From Oscillospiraceae bacterium (GTDB lineage Bacteria > Bacillota > Clostridia > Oscillospirales > UBA929), in assembly GCA_009777435.1 (NCBI GenBank), contig WRLW01000005.1, forward strand, positions 1 to 17,568: a stretch of 17,568 bases of DNA. The letters run 5' to 3'. Position numbers and translations under genes: made by a program. Below are positions 1-8,068 of the stretch, in pieces (positions within the stretch are counted from its first letter, which is position 1; each line of letters begins with the position of its first letter). The notes below the pieces were generated by a model, which did not search any database, was not told the origin of the DNA, and was given only the letters and a program-made list of their open reading frames with translations.

Positions 1-2
1 CC

Positions 3-27
3 CGCCCCCGGCCTCTGGCCGGGGGCG
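3..27 (-). terminator. GC-rich hairpin, likely terminator of the leftmost operon
   Basis: An 11-bp perfect GC stem (3-13 with 17-27) with a three-base loop lies five bases after the stop codon of the minus-strand DUF4173-like gene. This is the place and shape of an intrinsic terminator. The U-tract that should follow on the minus strand would fall outside the window, so termination is inferred from the hairpin and its position only. Confidence 0.55.
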
Positions 28-31
28 CGGT

Positions 32-1420
32 TTATCCTTTGTCCACCCGCCAGCTTGTCAGGTTCCAGCTCCAAAGGTTATAAGCCTCACGGCGCGGCGC
101 CGGCCCGCCGGTCACGGCGCGCGTGCGCTCAAGCGCGAAATATGTATCGGGCGACAGGCGGCTCAAATACTCCGTGTCGATCATCCTCGTATCGTCCGAC
201 AGGTGCAGATTTACATTATAACGGGCTATCAGCGCGTCCATGTTACACAGGTTGAGCGCCAGATACAGCGCCAGCGTGACACACGCCATTGCCGGAAACG
301 CCTTGAACTCCGGCTTTATTGTTTTTAAGCCCGTCAGCAGTATACAGACCAGCATAACTAACTCGCCCCACAGGACAAGGAACCGCAGAACCGTCAGGCC
401 GTATATATCGACGTACATGAACATGCGGTATACAGCCGACGCGAGTATCACCAGCGTGAACGCCAGCAAAACGCCGCACAGCGCGCGGATCGTCCGCTGA
501 AACCCGCCGTCCGCGCGGCTCTTGGTAAACGTGACCGCGCCGAGCGCGAGGCATAGATTCAAAAACGTCACAAAGGCCAGCTCGAAGAAGCCGCCGCGCG
601 CGTATTCGGCATACGTCATGTCGGACGGCAGCGCGCGGCTGAACAGATAAGCGAACTGCACATAAACAAACGCGGTATATATAACGCACATCACCCCGAG
701 CAGCGAGGCGGCTATCACGCCGTCGCTTTTGCCCGGCGAACGCTCATGCGCGAGCGGCACGTTTTTCAGCTCGCGCCCGCGTTTAAGGCCGTAGGGCAGA
801 CTGTAAAACAGCGCCGCGGCCGGAACGGCCCAGAACAGGCGCTCCAGCGCAAGCTCGACGGCCGGTGAGAAAAACATCAAACCCTTTACCATCGAGCCGA
901 ACTGGCTGTCGGCGCTGCTCAGAAGCGCCAGCACCACGCCCGCCGCCGGCAGCGACAGCGCCAGGCCAAGCGCCGCCTTCCAAAAGATTTTGTTTCTTAT
1001 CCTTGAGCCTATGGCCCTGAAAAACTTATCCGCGTTTACGAATAGCAGCCCGATCATGTAAAACGGCGCGGCTATAAGCACCCTCGGGCGCCTCCACGAC
1101 AGCGCCGCGCCGCCCATGCCGCGCGACAGTCCCGCGCCCGCGCCCATAAGCATGGCTATCGCCATCAGATTGGGCAAATACAGCGAGCGGTTGGCGTTCA
1201 GTACAAGCGACAGCGCCAGCGTCAGCGCGGCGGCCATAGCCGCCATGCCGGCGCGCCCAAATTCGGCGCGCCCTTTGCCCTGATACCATATAAACAGCGC
1301 CGCCCAGCACAGGCATATCAAAAACACGCCCAGCCTCGGCGCGGCGGGCTGCGAGAACATCACAGCCAGCATAAACCCCAAGGCGTATGCCGCGGACGCC
1401 ATAGTAAAATCACGATCCAT
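32..1420 (-). CDS. DUF4173-like multi-pass membrane protein
   Basis: A 462-residue, very hydrophobic protein with about ten or more membrane segments. Its central stretch with MTYAEYARGGFFEL, followed by a hydrophobic segment, and the later LTVLRF motif match my memory of the DUF4173 family of bacterial membrane proteins, whose molecular role is unknown. The chosen ATG follows AAAGGACGG at a good distance. The start overlaps the end of the upstream HTH gene by 11 bases, so the two are probably translationally coupled. It is the last gene of the cassette DUF2975-like / HTH / DUF4173-like, and a GC hairpin follows directly. The context suggests a membrane function controlled by, or feeding back on, the small regulator. 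Family assignment is fairly confident; function is not known. Confidence 0.8.
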   Translation of the reverse strand: MDRDFTMASAAYALGFMLAVMFSQPAAPRLGVFLICLCWAALFIWYQGKGRAEFGRAGMAAMAAALTLALSLVLNANRSLYLPNLMAIAMLMGAGAGLSRGMGGAALSWRRPRVLIAAPFYMIGLLFVNADKFFRAIGSRIRNKIFWKAALGLALSLPAAGVVLALLSSADSQFGSMVKGLMFFSPAVELALERLFWAVPAAALFYSLPYGLKRGRELKNVPLAHERSPGKSDGVIAASLLGVMCVIYTAFVYVQFAYLFSRALPSDMTYAEYARGGFFELAFVTFLNLCLALGAVTFTKSRADGGFQRTIRALCGVLLAFTLVILASAVYRMFMYVDIYGLTVLRFLVLWGELVMLVCILLTGLKTIKPEFKAFPAMACVTLALYLALNLCNMDALIARYNVNLHLSDDTRMIDTEYLSRLSPDTYFALERTRAVTGGPAPRREAYNLWSWNLTSWRVDKG

Positions 1421-1643
1421 AGCTTATTCCGTCCTTTCCGGGGGCCTCCCGGTATTCCAATATGTCCGAGGGCTGGCACTCCAGCGCGCGGCACAGCGCC
1501 TCAAGCGTTGAAAAGCGAACGGCGCGCGCGTGGTTGTTCTTCAAAACGGACAGGTTGGCCGGCGTCACGTCTATCTTCGCGGCCAGCTCGGATAATCCGA
1601 TCTTGCGCTTGGCCATAATAACGTCAAGGTTAACTATTATCAT
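1410..1643 (-). CDS. Small XRE/Cro-type HTH transcriptional regulator
   Basis: A 77-residue protein that is almost only a helix-turn-helix domain. The pattern GLSELAAKIDVTPANLSVLKN, then RFSTLEALCRALECQPSDIL, is the hallmark of the short YozG-like Cro/C1 regulators often found beside DUF2975 proteins. It starts two bases after the stop of the DUF2975-like gene, with only a weak GGTGAT site in front, which fits translational coupling. It overlaps the next gene by 11 bases. There is no ligand domain, so any signal probably comes from the partner membrane proteins (inference). A likely operator is the ATTGT/ACAAT dyad over the operon's -35 box at 2150-2164, which would mean autoregulation. Confidence 0.88.
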   Translation of the reverse strand: MIIVNLDVIMAKRKIGLSELAAKIDVTPANLSVLKNNHARAVRFSTLEALCRALECQPSDILEYREAPGKDGISYGS

Positions 1644-1645
1644 GG

Positions 1646-2104
1646 CTATATCACCAGATCGTTGTCGCGCTTCATGCCCGCCGCCGCGCTGAACAGTCCC
1701 GCCACCACCAGACCCAGCAGCCCGGCCACGGCCGCCGCCGCTATGAACAGCGTATTATACTCAAGCAATACCATACCAAGCGGTTTCCCGTCATAGAGAT
1801 GTATCAGCATCCTTATAAACGCCGCGGCCGAAACCACAAAGCATGAGTATGAGGCGCGCCGGGCGCAGCGCGCGTTGCTCTCCGCGAACGCTATCCCGCG
1901 CGACAGGTTGCCCAAAACGGTCTTGCCCTGCCAAATGACAAACGCGGCGCAGGCGCCGCACAGCCCAAGAAAGGCGGCCGTCGGCGGGTAGACGTACAAC
2001 CCTCCCAGAAGGCGCGACGCGGCAAGCGGCAAACACGCTATGGCCGCCAGACACGCCCCGAACGCGAACCAGAAAAAGATGTGCAGCGCCTTTATCAGCT
2101 TCAT
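1646..2104 (-). CDS. DUF2975-like four-helix membrane protein
   Basis: A 152-residue protein with four predicted membrane helices (roughly residues 5-28, 37-57, 82-102 and 114-142) and a conserved-looking segment around residues 60-75 (TVLGNLSRGIAFAESNAR). This matches the DUF2975 family, which typically sits next to a small XRE regulator, as here. The start chosen is the ATG at 2104, preceded by AAGGGGAG; an upstream in-frame ATG at 2140 lies almost at the promoter and is unlikely. It is the first gene of a three-gene operon. The biochemical function of the family is unknown; a membrane sensor or partner of the regulator is a reasonable inference from constant neighbourhood only. Confidence 0.8.
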   Translation of the reverse strand: MKLIKALHIFFWFAFGACLAAIACLPLAASRLLGGLYVYPPTAAFLGLCGACAAFVIWQGKTVLGNLSRGIAFAESNARCARRASYSCFVVSAAAFIRMLIHLYDGKPLGMVLLEYNTLFIAAAAVAGLLGLVVAGLFSAAAGMKRDNDLVI

Positions 2105-2128
2105 ATCGCTCACTCCCCTTTTAACCGC

Positions 2129-2157
2129 AGTATAAACCATGCCGTCATGATTGTCAA
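2129..2157 (-). promoter_or_regulatory. Sigma-A-type promoter of the DUF2975/HTH/DUF4173 cassette
   Basis: On the minus strand TTGACA (2157-2152) and TATACT (2134-2129) are separated by exactly 17 bp. It lies 24 bp upstream of the chosen start of the DUF2975-like gene, and the RBS follows. Confidence 0.8.
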
Positions 2158-2164
2158 TAACAAT
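2150..2164. promoter_or_regulatory. Possible operator dyad over the -35 box
   Basis: ATTGT (2150-2154) and ACAAT (2160-2164) form a perfect dyad with a five-base spacer that covers the -35 hexamer of the minus-strand promoter. Its place suggests a repressor site, plausibly for the small HTH regulator encoded in the same operon. The five-base arms are short, so chance is not excluded. The adjoining 2165-2180 stretch also holds two TTTATCG copies. Confidence 0.35.
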
Positions 2165-2216
2165 TTATCGTTTATCGATATTTTTTTGCCGTTAATGGCA
2201 ACATGACATAATCCGG

Positions 2217-2247
2217 TTGACACTCCGGCTCGATTGTGCAATAATAT
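2217..2247 (+). promoter_or_regulatory. Likely promoter of the transglutaminase/dlt-like operon
   Basis: TTGACA at 2217-2222 is followed by an AT-rich stretch with AATAAT (2240-2245, 17 bp spacing) and TAATAT (2242-2247, 19 bp spacing). The -35 is perfect and the exact -10 is uncertain. It lies 41-46 bp before the first gene of the long plus-strand operon and diverges from the minus-strand promoter about 60 bp away. Confidence 0.6.
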
Positions 2248-2287
2248 TATGGTATATTGCCGTTTTTTCGGATAAGGTGAAGTTATT

Positions 2288-3958
2288 ATGCGCGTCGCAC
2301 CTGCTGTTTTTATAAAGCGATATGTGGCGCCGCTGTTCTGCGCGGCGGCCTTTTGGACGATTGCCGCCTGCGGCCCGTGGTCTAACGCGGGCGTCAGGCA
2401 GGTCGTGGTCATGGAGGCGGGCGGCGCCGTACCCGAGGCGGCGGCTTTTGCCGTCAAGCCTGACGACGCCGGCAGGGCGTTTTACGCCTCGGATGTCTCG
2501 TCGGTTGACATCCACACCTTGGGCGACAGGCCGGTGTCTATAAATATCGGCGAGAAAAAGCACGAGGCCGTGCTGCGCGTGGCCGACACCACCCCGCCGT
2601 CGGGCAGGCCGCGTGAGGTCACGGTGGTTTCGGGCAGCCCGCAAGCGCCCGACGCCGCCGCGTTTGTCACGGATATAACGGACGTCACCGCCGTGCGCGT
2701 ATACTACAAAAGGCAGCCCGACTTCAAAAAGCCCGGCGCGCGCGACGTGACCGTGACGCTCGAGGACGAGGGCGGCAACAAAACCGACCTTACGGCGCGC
2801 CTGAACGTGGTGGGCGCGAAGCCTTTGGTACAAGTGGAGGCGGGCGAGTCCGAGAGCCTTGACCCGCAGCTGTTCATCGACGCCCCCGCGTCGGCGGCCG
2901 ATTATATGACCGTCGAGCTTATAAGCGGCGGCGCCCCGGCCCAGCTTAGAACGCCCGGGGAGTATGATATTTTAATAAGCGCGGACGGCGTTGAGCTGTC
3001 CTCAAAGCTGGCCGTGACGGACACCACGCCGCCGTCGGCGACGGCTGTGGATCGCGCGGCCACGCCCGGCGCGGCGCTTGAACCGCTGGATTTCACGGCC
3101 GATTTATATGATATCTCGCCTGTGACGGCGAGGTTCGCGAAGGCTCCTGATTTTACCGCGTTGGGCGAACGCGAGGTGGTAATAATAATAGAGGACGCGT
3201 TTGGCAACAAGACCGAGCTGACGGCCGTGTTAGCCGTCAGGGAGAGCATAATCCCGCCGGTCATAAGCGGCGCTTCCGATATAACCATATTCGCGGGCGA
3301 CAACGTATCGTATAAAAAAGGCGTTTCGGCAAAAGACTCAAAGGGCGCCGCCGTAACGGTCGAGGTGGACGCCGAGGCGGCGGATCTGAGAACGTCCGGC
3401 TCATATCCGGTAATCTACAGCGCCGTTGACTCACACGGCAACAAGGCCGTCGAAACAGTTACCCTGACCGTGCTTGATATAGACGAGCAGTCGGTCAATA
3501 AAATGGCCGACGATATCCTCAAGGATATAATTAAGGACGATATGAACCTTGAGCAGAAGGCGCGCGCCATATTCAACTGGGTAATCACAAACGTCTATTA
3601 TGTCTCGACCGGCGACAAGGACAGCGTTGTTAAGCTCGCCTACCACGGGTTCCGGGCGCGCCAGGGCGACTGCTTCACGTTTTACGCCGTGTCCGAGGTA
3701 ATGCTTACGCGCGTCGGCATCGACAACATGATGATCGAGCGCGTCGGCGGGCGCACAGGTCACTACTGGAACCTGATAAACATCGGCACGGGCTGGTATC
3801 ATTTCGACACCACGCCTTTCAAGATGCCGTTTTACACCTTCATGTTCACTGAATCCGAGGCCGAGAAATACACCCGGCTGCGCACAGATGTCAAAAACTG
3901 CTATGTGTATGACAAATCGCTGTATCCCGAGGTCGTGTACGGCGACGGCGAGCCATGA
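2288..3958 (+). CDS. Lipoprotein with Ig-like repeats and a C-terminal transglutaminase-like domain
   Basis: A 556-residue exported lipoprotein. The signal peptide ends in the lipobox I-A-A-C with the lipidated cysteine at residue 28. The middle has at least two related beta-sandwich repeats, each beginning DTTPPS (about residues 98-175 and 244-317) and ending near GGNKT or FGNKT, then a third HYR/DUF5011-like one (about 323-397). The C-terminal part is a transglutaminase/protease-like fold with a complete triad: Cys462 in QGDCFTF, His492 in GHYWN and Asp507 in HFDTTP. The expected role is thiol-dependent acyl transfer or peptide hydrolysis outside the cell; the substrate is unknown. An AAGGTGA site precedes the ATG. 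Its last codon overlaps the racemase ATG by four bases (ATGA), tying it to the dlt-like operon. Domain call strong, role inferred. Confidence 0.88.
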   Translation: MRVAPAVFIKRYVAPLFCAAAFWTIAACGPWSNAGVRQVVVMEAGGAVPEAAAFAVKPDDAGRAFYASDVSSVDIHTLGDRPVSINIGEKKHEAVLRVADTTPPSGRPREVTVVSGSPQAPDAAAFVTDITDVTAVRVYYKRQPDFKKPGARDVTVTLEDEGGNKTDLTARLNVVGAKPLVQVEAGESESLDPQLFIDAPASAADYMTVELISGGAPAQLRTPGEYDILISADGVELSSKLAVTDTTPPSATAVDRAATPGAALEPLDFTADLYDISPVTARFAKAPDFTALGEREVVIIIEDAFGNKTELTAVLAVRESIIPPVISGASDITIFAGDNVSYKKGVSAKDSKGAAVTVEVDAEAADLRTSGSYPVIYSAVDSHGNKAVETVTLTVLDIDEQSVNKMADDILKDIIKDDMNLEQKARAIFNWVITNVYYVSTGDKDSVVKLAYHGFRARQGDCFTFYAVSEVMLTRVGIDNMMIERVGGRTGHYWNLINIGTGWYHFDTTPFKMPFYTFMFTESEAEKYTRLRTDVKNCYVYDKSLYPEVVYGDGEP

Positions 3959-4677
3959 AGAGGCTGGGCGTCATAGGCGGCATGGGGCCGGCGTCCACTG
4001 CGTATTTCTACGAGCTGCTGACGCGCTTCGCCGGCGCGGACACCGATCAGGGCCATCCTGAAACGCTGATAATCAGCCGCCCGTCCATACCCGACAGAAC
4101 GGCCTTTTTGACCGGCCGCGGCGCCGACCCCGCGCCGCACATCATCAAAGCCGGGCGCGAGCTGGCCGGCATGGGCGCCGAGCTGATCGCCATACCGTGT
4201 GTCACGGCCCATTGCTTCTATGACAGGCTGGCGGCGGGCATAAGCGTCCCGGTCATTGATATGGTGCGCCAGACCGCGCTGCGGCTGAAGGATATGGGCG
4301 TCAAAACAGCCGGTATTATGGCCACCGAGGGAACCATACGGTGCGGGGTGTTCAGCGGCGGGCTGAACGCGCTGGGCATCAGAGCGGTCACGCCGCCGCC
4401 CGGCGTGCAGGAGCGCGTCACAAGCCTAATCTACAACTGCGTCAAGGCGGGCAGGCCGCCCGACATGGACGCCTTTGAGGCGGCGGCCGGATGGCTGGCG
4501 GCCAACGGCTCCGAGACCGTCGTGCTGGCCTGCACGGAGCTGTCGCTCATCATGCGCGCATCCGCCGCGCCGCGCGGCCGCTTCGTGGACGCGCTTGAGT
4601 GCCTCGCGGTATGCTCGCTTAAACTGTGCGGCGCGGCTGTAACCGAACCGGAGGCTCTCCGCAATCAGAAAGGTTAA
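3955..4677 (+). CDS. Asp/Glu-type amino-acid racemase (cofactor-independent)
   Basis: A 240-residue protein of the aspartate/glutamate racemase superfamily, which interconverts L- and D-amino acids using two cysteines and no PLP. It begins with the family's GVIGGMGPAST motif. Both catalytic cysteines are present: Cys82 in IPCVTAH and Cys193 in LACTEL. The usual PCNT motif reads PCVT here, so the Asn beside the first cysteine is Val (83); this may change substrate preference or activity. Length is normal (about 230-240). The gene overlaps the upstream lipoprotein gene by four bases and ends three bases before the adenylation gene, so it belongs to the dlt-like operon. That place suggests it supplies a D-amino acid for the ligase downstream; whether this is Asp, Glu or another residue cannot be read from the sequence. 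Confidence 0.88.
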   Translation: MKRLGVIGGMGPASTAYFYELLTRFAGADTDQGHPETLIISRPSIPDRTAFLTGRGADPAPHIIKAGRELAGMGAELIAIPCVTAHCFYDRLAAGISVPVIDMVRQTALRLKDMGVKTAGIMATEGTIRCGVFSGGLNALGIRAVTPPPGVQERVTSLIYNCVKAGRPPDMDAFEAAAGWLAANGSETVVLACTELSLIMRASAAPRGRFVDALECLAVCSLKLCGAAVTEPEALRNQKG

Positions 4678-4680
4678 TCA

Positions 4681-6258
4681 ATGAAGATAAACGTATTGGA
4701 ATACCTCGACGAGGCGGCCGCGGCCGCGCCCGGCAAGACCGCGTTCTCCGACGGCGCGGACGGCCTGACCTTCGCGCAGCTATACGGCGCGGCGCGCTCG
4801 ATAGGCACCTTCCTCGCCAAGCGGGGTCTCAGCCGCGAGCCTGTGGTGGTGTTCATGCCCAAAAGCCCGCAGACCGTCGCGGCGCTTTTCGGAGTGGTGT
4901 GCGGCGGCTGTTACTATGTGCCCTTAGACGACGAGACGCCGCGCCTGCGCGTCGAGATGATCTTTGAGAAGCTAAAGCCGCGCGCGGCCATCTGTGTCCG
5001 CGAGACGCGCGATATGATAAAAAGCCTTGGCGGCGGCTGCGCCGTATATGATTACGAGCGCGCGGCCCATACAAAGCCCGACGGCGAGCTGCTGGAGTGG
5101 ATACGCGGCGGCGCGCTTGACACGGATCCGGTCTACACCGTGTTCACATCCGGCTCGACCGGCGTCCCCAAGGGCGTCGTGGCTAACCACCGCTCTGTAA
5201 TCGACTACACCGAGGCCCTGTCCGGCGCGCTGGGGTTCGACGGCGAAACCGTGTTCGGCAACCAGGCGCCGCTGTATGTTGACGCGTGCCTCAAGGAGCT
5301 GTACCCGACCCTCAAGTACCGCGCCGTGACCTATCTTATACCTAAAAAACTGTTCATGTTCCCTATAAAGCTGACCGAGTATCTCAATGAACACAAAATC
5401 AACACCATATGCTGGGTGCCCGGCGCGCTGACCATGATATCCGGGCTGGGCGCGCTGGAAAAAAAGCCGCCGCTCCATCTGCGCACGGTCGCGTTCGGCG
5501 GCGAGGTATTCCCCATGAGACAGCTGAACATGTGGCGCGCGTGTTTGCCTGAGACCCGCTTTTTCAACCTCTACGGCCCTACCGAGGCTACCGGCATGTC
5601 GTGCTGCTTCGAGGTGACGCGCGACTTCGCGCACGACGAGGCGCTACCGGTCGGCAAGCCGTTCAGGAACACGGCCGTACTGCTGCTCGACGGCGACCGC
5701 CCCGTGACGGCGCCGGGCGAGACGGGTGAAATCTGCATACGCGGCGCGAGCCTGACGATGGGCTATTGGGGCGACCCCGAACGCACGGGCGCGGCCTTCA
5801 CCCAGAACCCTCTGACAAGCGCCTATCCCGAGCTGATATACCGCACGGGCGACATAGGCCGCTATAATGAGCGCGGCGAGCTGATGTTCGTATCGCGCCG
5901 CGACGGCCAGATAAAACACATGGGACACCGTATCGAGCCGGGCGAGATAGAGACCGCCGCCATGCGGTTAGACGGCGTGACGGCGGCGTGCTGCGTCTAT
6001 GATGAAGCGCACAGGAAAATCGTGCTTTACTACGCCGCGCCCGAGGAGCTTAAGCTGTCCGCGCTGGCCTCGCACCTGCGCGCCTGCCTGCCCGGCTATA
6101 TGATACCGCACGCCATGACGCGGCTTGACGCTATGCCGCGCACGCCCAACGGCAAGCTTGACCGCGCGCTGCTGAAAAGCGGGCTGAATAATGACCACCG
6201 AACGGAGGACGCCGTAAATGGAAGAACTGCTGGGGATACTGCGAGGGTTGCGACCTGA
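4681..6258 (+). CDS. DltA-like amino-acid adenylating enzyme (AMP-binding)
   Basis: A 525-residue stand-alone adenylation enzyme that would activate an amino acid with ATP and load it on a carrier protein. Core motifs appear in order: the P-loop-like TSGSTGVPKG (156-166), the A4 region with Asp201 in YVDACLKEL (the residue expected to bind the substrate alpha-amino group), YGPTEA (298-303), YRTGD (387-391), the hinge SRRDGQIKHMGHRIEPGEIE region (about 402-421) and catalytic Lys492 in PNGKLDR. Overall shape and context fit D-alanine:carrier ligase (DltA), but specificity cannot be assigned. The C-terminus runs about 30 residues past PNGKLDR, longer than usual. An AAAGG site precedes the ATG. 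The end overlaps the carrier-protein gene by 41 bases. Confidence 0.9.
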   Translation: MKINVLEYLDEAAAAAPGKTAFSDGADGLTFAQLYGAARSIGTFLAKRGLSREPVVVFMPKSPQTVAALFGVVCGGCYYVPLDDETPRLRVEMIFEKLKPRAAICVRETRDMIKSLGGGCAVYDYERAAHTKPDGELLEWIRGGALDTDPVYTVFTSGSTGVPKGVVANHRSVIDYTEALSGALGFDGETVFGNQAPLYVDACLKELYPTLKYRAVTYLIPKKLFMFPIKLTEYLNEHKINTICWVPGALTMISGLGALEKKPPLHLRTVAFGGEVFPMRQLNMWRACLPETRFFNLYGPTEATGMSCCFEVTRDFAHDEALPVGKPFRNTAVLLLDGDRPVTAPGETGEICIRGASLTMGYWGDPERTGAAFTQNPLTSAYPELIYRTGDIGRYNERGELMFVSRRDGQIKHMGHRIEPGEIETAAMRLDGVTAACCVYDEAHRKIVLYYAAPEELKLSALASHLRACLPGYMIPHAMTRLDAMPRTPNGKLDRALLKSGLNNDHRTEDAVNGRTAGDTARVAT

Positions 6259-6442
6259 GATAGATTTCGGGACGCACGAGGCGCTTATCGACGACGGGGT
6301 GCTTGACTCGTTTGATATCGTGTCGATCATCGCCGAGATAGCCGATGTTTTCGACGTGTCCGTGGGCGCGGAGGACATAGTACCTGAGAATTTCAATTCC
6401 GCCAGGGCGCTTTACGCGCTGGTGGAGAGACTTCTGGATTAA
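6218..6442 (+). CDS. Acyl/aminoacyl carrier protein (DltC-like)
   Basis: A 74-residue acidic carrier protein. The phosphopantetheine attachment site is Ser31 in the motif LDSFDIVS, and the flanking helices (GVLDSF, then VSVGAEDIVPENFNS) match small DltC-like carriers. It would receive the activated amino acid from the ligase just upstream and hand it to the membrane acyltransferase just downstream. GGAGG lies inside the end of the ligase gene, about eight bases before the ATG; the reading frames overlap by 41 bases, suggesting coupled translation and a fixed ratio of the two proteins. Confidence 0.92.
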   Translation: MEELLGILRGLRPEIDFGTHEALIDDGVLDSFDIVSIIAEIADVFDVSVGAEDIVPENFNSARALYALVERLLD

Positions 6443-6482
6443 AAAACAGTGTTTTTTACTCCGCGTGCGGAAGGGATAGCCC

Positions 6483-8057
6483 ATGCTCTTTACAACATAC
6501 GGCTTCCTGGCTTTTATGGCCGCGCTGATACCCGCTTATTACCTGTGCCCCAAAGGGCACAGGTGGAAGCTGCTTCTGGCGGCAAGCGCGGTTTTCTACG
6601 CGTTTTCGGGCGCCGCCAATCTCATCTTCATCGCCGCGACGGCGGTTTCTTCATACGCGGCCGCGCGCGCGATGGACTCCTTACACGCGGCGCAGTCCGA
6701 TTTTCTCAAAAACGGTAATTGCTCGCGCGAGGAAAAAAAGCTTTACAGGGCCGCCAATAAATCAAAGCGCCTGCGCTGGCTGGCCGCGTGTCTCACGCTC
6801 AATTTCGGCGCGCTGGCCGTGTTGAAATACGCCGACTTCGCCTTCTCAGGCTTCAACTCGCTGTTCAGGCCAAGCACAGAATTCGCGGGCTTTGGCTTTC
6901 TTCTGCCGTTCGGCATATCGTTTTACACTTTCCAGACCATGGGATACGTCATCGACGTGTACAGGGGCAAATACGCGGCCGAGCGCAGCCCGTTTAAGCT
7001 CGCGCTGTTCACGTCGTTCTTCCCGCAGCTCATACAAGGCCCCATAAGCCGCTTCGACGACCTCAAAAAAACGCTTTACAACCAGAACGCGTTCGACGCC
7101 AAAAACCTGTCATACGGGCTTCAGCGCGTGCTGTTCGGCTTATTCAAAAAGCTTGTCATAGCCGACCGCCTGCTGATCGCCATCAGAACGGTCACGGCCG
7201 ACCCGGAGACATACGGCGGCCTTTACGCGCTCATGGGCGTCACGCTCTACGCCGCGGCGCTCTACGCCGACTTCACGGGCGGTATAGACATAGCCATCGG
7301 AGCCGCTGAAACACTTGGAATTCGCATAAGTGAGAATTTCAACAGCCCCTTTTACTCGAAGTCGATAACCGAATACTGGCGGCGCTGGCATATAACGCTC
7401 GGCGCGTGGTTCCGCGACTACATGTTCTACCCGATCTCGGTGTGCGGCCCGATGCTAAAGCTGACCAGAAAGGCGCGCGCGTCGATAGGCGACGGCTTCG
7501 GGCGGCGCGTCACGGTGTACATCGCGACCATGGCGGTGTGGTTCACCACCGGCCTGTGGCACGGCGCGAGGCTGAACTTTATATTGTGGGGCGTTATAAA
7601 CGGCGCGGTCATCATCGCTTCGCAGGAGTGCGAGCCGCTTTACGCGCGCTTCCACGGCAGGTTTAAGCTCAAAGACACGCCCGTCTACGGCGCTTTCGAG
7701 GTCGTCCGCACATTCTGCTTAATGAGCTTTATACGCTCTCTGGACATCTACGCGGACGCCGGCACGACCTTCCGCGCGCTCGGCTCCATCTTCACCCGGT
7801 TCATACCCGAGGGCTTCACCATAAGCGGGCTGACCGCTCTTGGGCTGTCCGCGGCGGATTACGCCGTCGCGGCGGCGGCCATAGCCCTGCTGATAGTCCT
7901 TGGCCGCGCGCGCGCGCGCGGCGGTATCCGGGATATACTTGCCCGCCATGCCGCGCTCAGGTACGCGGCCGTCCTGGCGATGGCCCTGTGCGTAATCATT
8001 TTCGGCATCTACGGCGCGGGCTACGACGCGAAGCAGTTTATCTACGGCCAATTCTGA
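6483..8057 (+). CDS. MBOAT-family O-acyltransferase (DltB/AlgI-like)
   Basis: A 524-residue multi-pass membrane protein of the membrane-bound O-acyltransferase family. Family signatures are clear: the stretch LPFGISFYTFQTMGYVIDVY, then FFPQLIQGPISR, EYWRRWHITLGAWFRDY with His303, and the nearly invariant active-site His360 in TGLWHGA. Such proteins move an acyl or aminoacyl group across or at the outer face of the membrane on to a surface polymer; in dlt systems the DltB homologue takes D-alanine from the carrier. Its position between carrier and SGNH genes supports the DltB-like role. AAGGGA lies about eight bases before the ATG. Membrane segments fill residues 1-75, 85-180, 225-290 and 340-524 with loops in between. 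Confidence 0.92.
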   Translation: MLFTTYGFLAFMAALIPAYYLCPKGHRWKLLLAASAVFYAFSGAANLIFIAATAVSSYAAARAMDSLHAAQSDFLKNGNCSREEKKLYRAANKSKRLRWLAACLTLNFGALAVLKYADFAFSGFNSLFRPSTEFAGFGFLLPFGISFYTFQTMGYVIDVYRGKYAAERSPFKLALFTSFFPQLIQGPISRFDDLKKTLYNQNAFDAKNLSYGLQRVLFGLFKKLVIADRLLIAIRTVTADPETYGGLYALMGVTLYAAALYADFTGGIDIAIGAAETLGIRISENFNSPFYSKSITEYWRRWHITLGAWFRDYMFYPISVCGPMLKLTRKARASIGDGFGRRVTVYIATMAVWFTTGLWHGARLNFILWGVINGAVIIASQECEPLYARFHGRFKLKDTPVYGAFEVVRTFCLMSFIRSLDIYADAGTTFRALGSIFTRFIPEGFTISGLTALGLSAADYAVAAAAIALLIVLGRARARGGIRDILARHAALRYAAVLAMALCVIIFGIYGAGYDAKQFIYGQF

Positions 8058-8068
8058 GGTGTTGACGC

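Noticed and set aside
2192..2833. Minus-strand open frame opposite the start of the transglutaminase lipoprotein
   Set aside because: Low-complexity Arg/Gly/His composition, antisense to a strong gene and spanning its promoter; no supporting motif.
6441..6457. A-run/T-run mirror hairpin (AAAAAACA, G, TGTTTTTT) after the carrier-protein gene
   Set aside because: No GC stem and a one-base loop; too weak for a terminator, and the MBOAT gene follows at once in the same operon.
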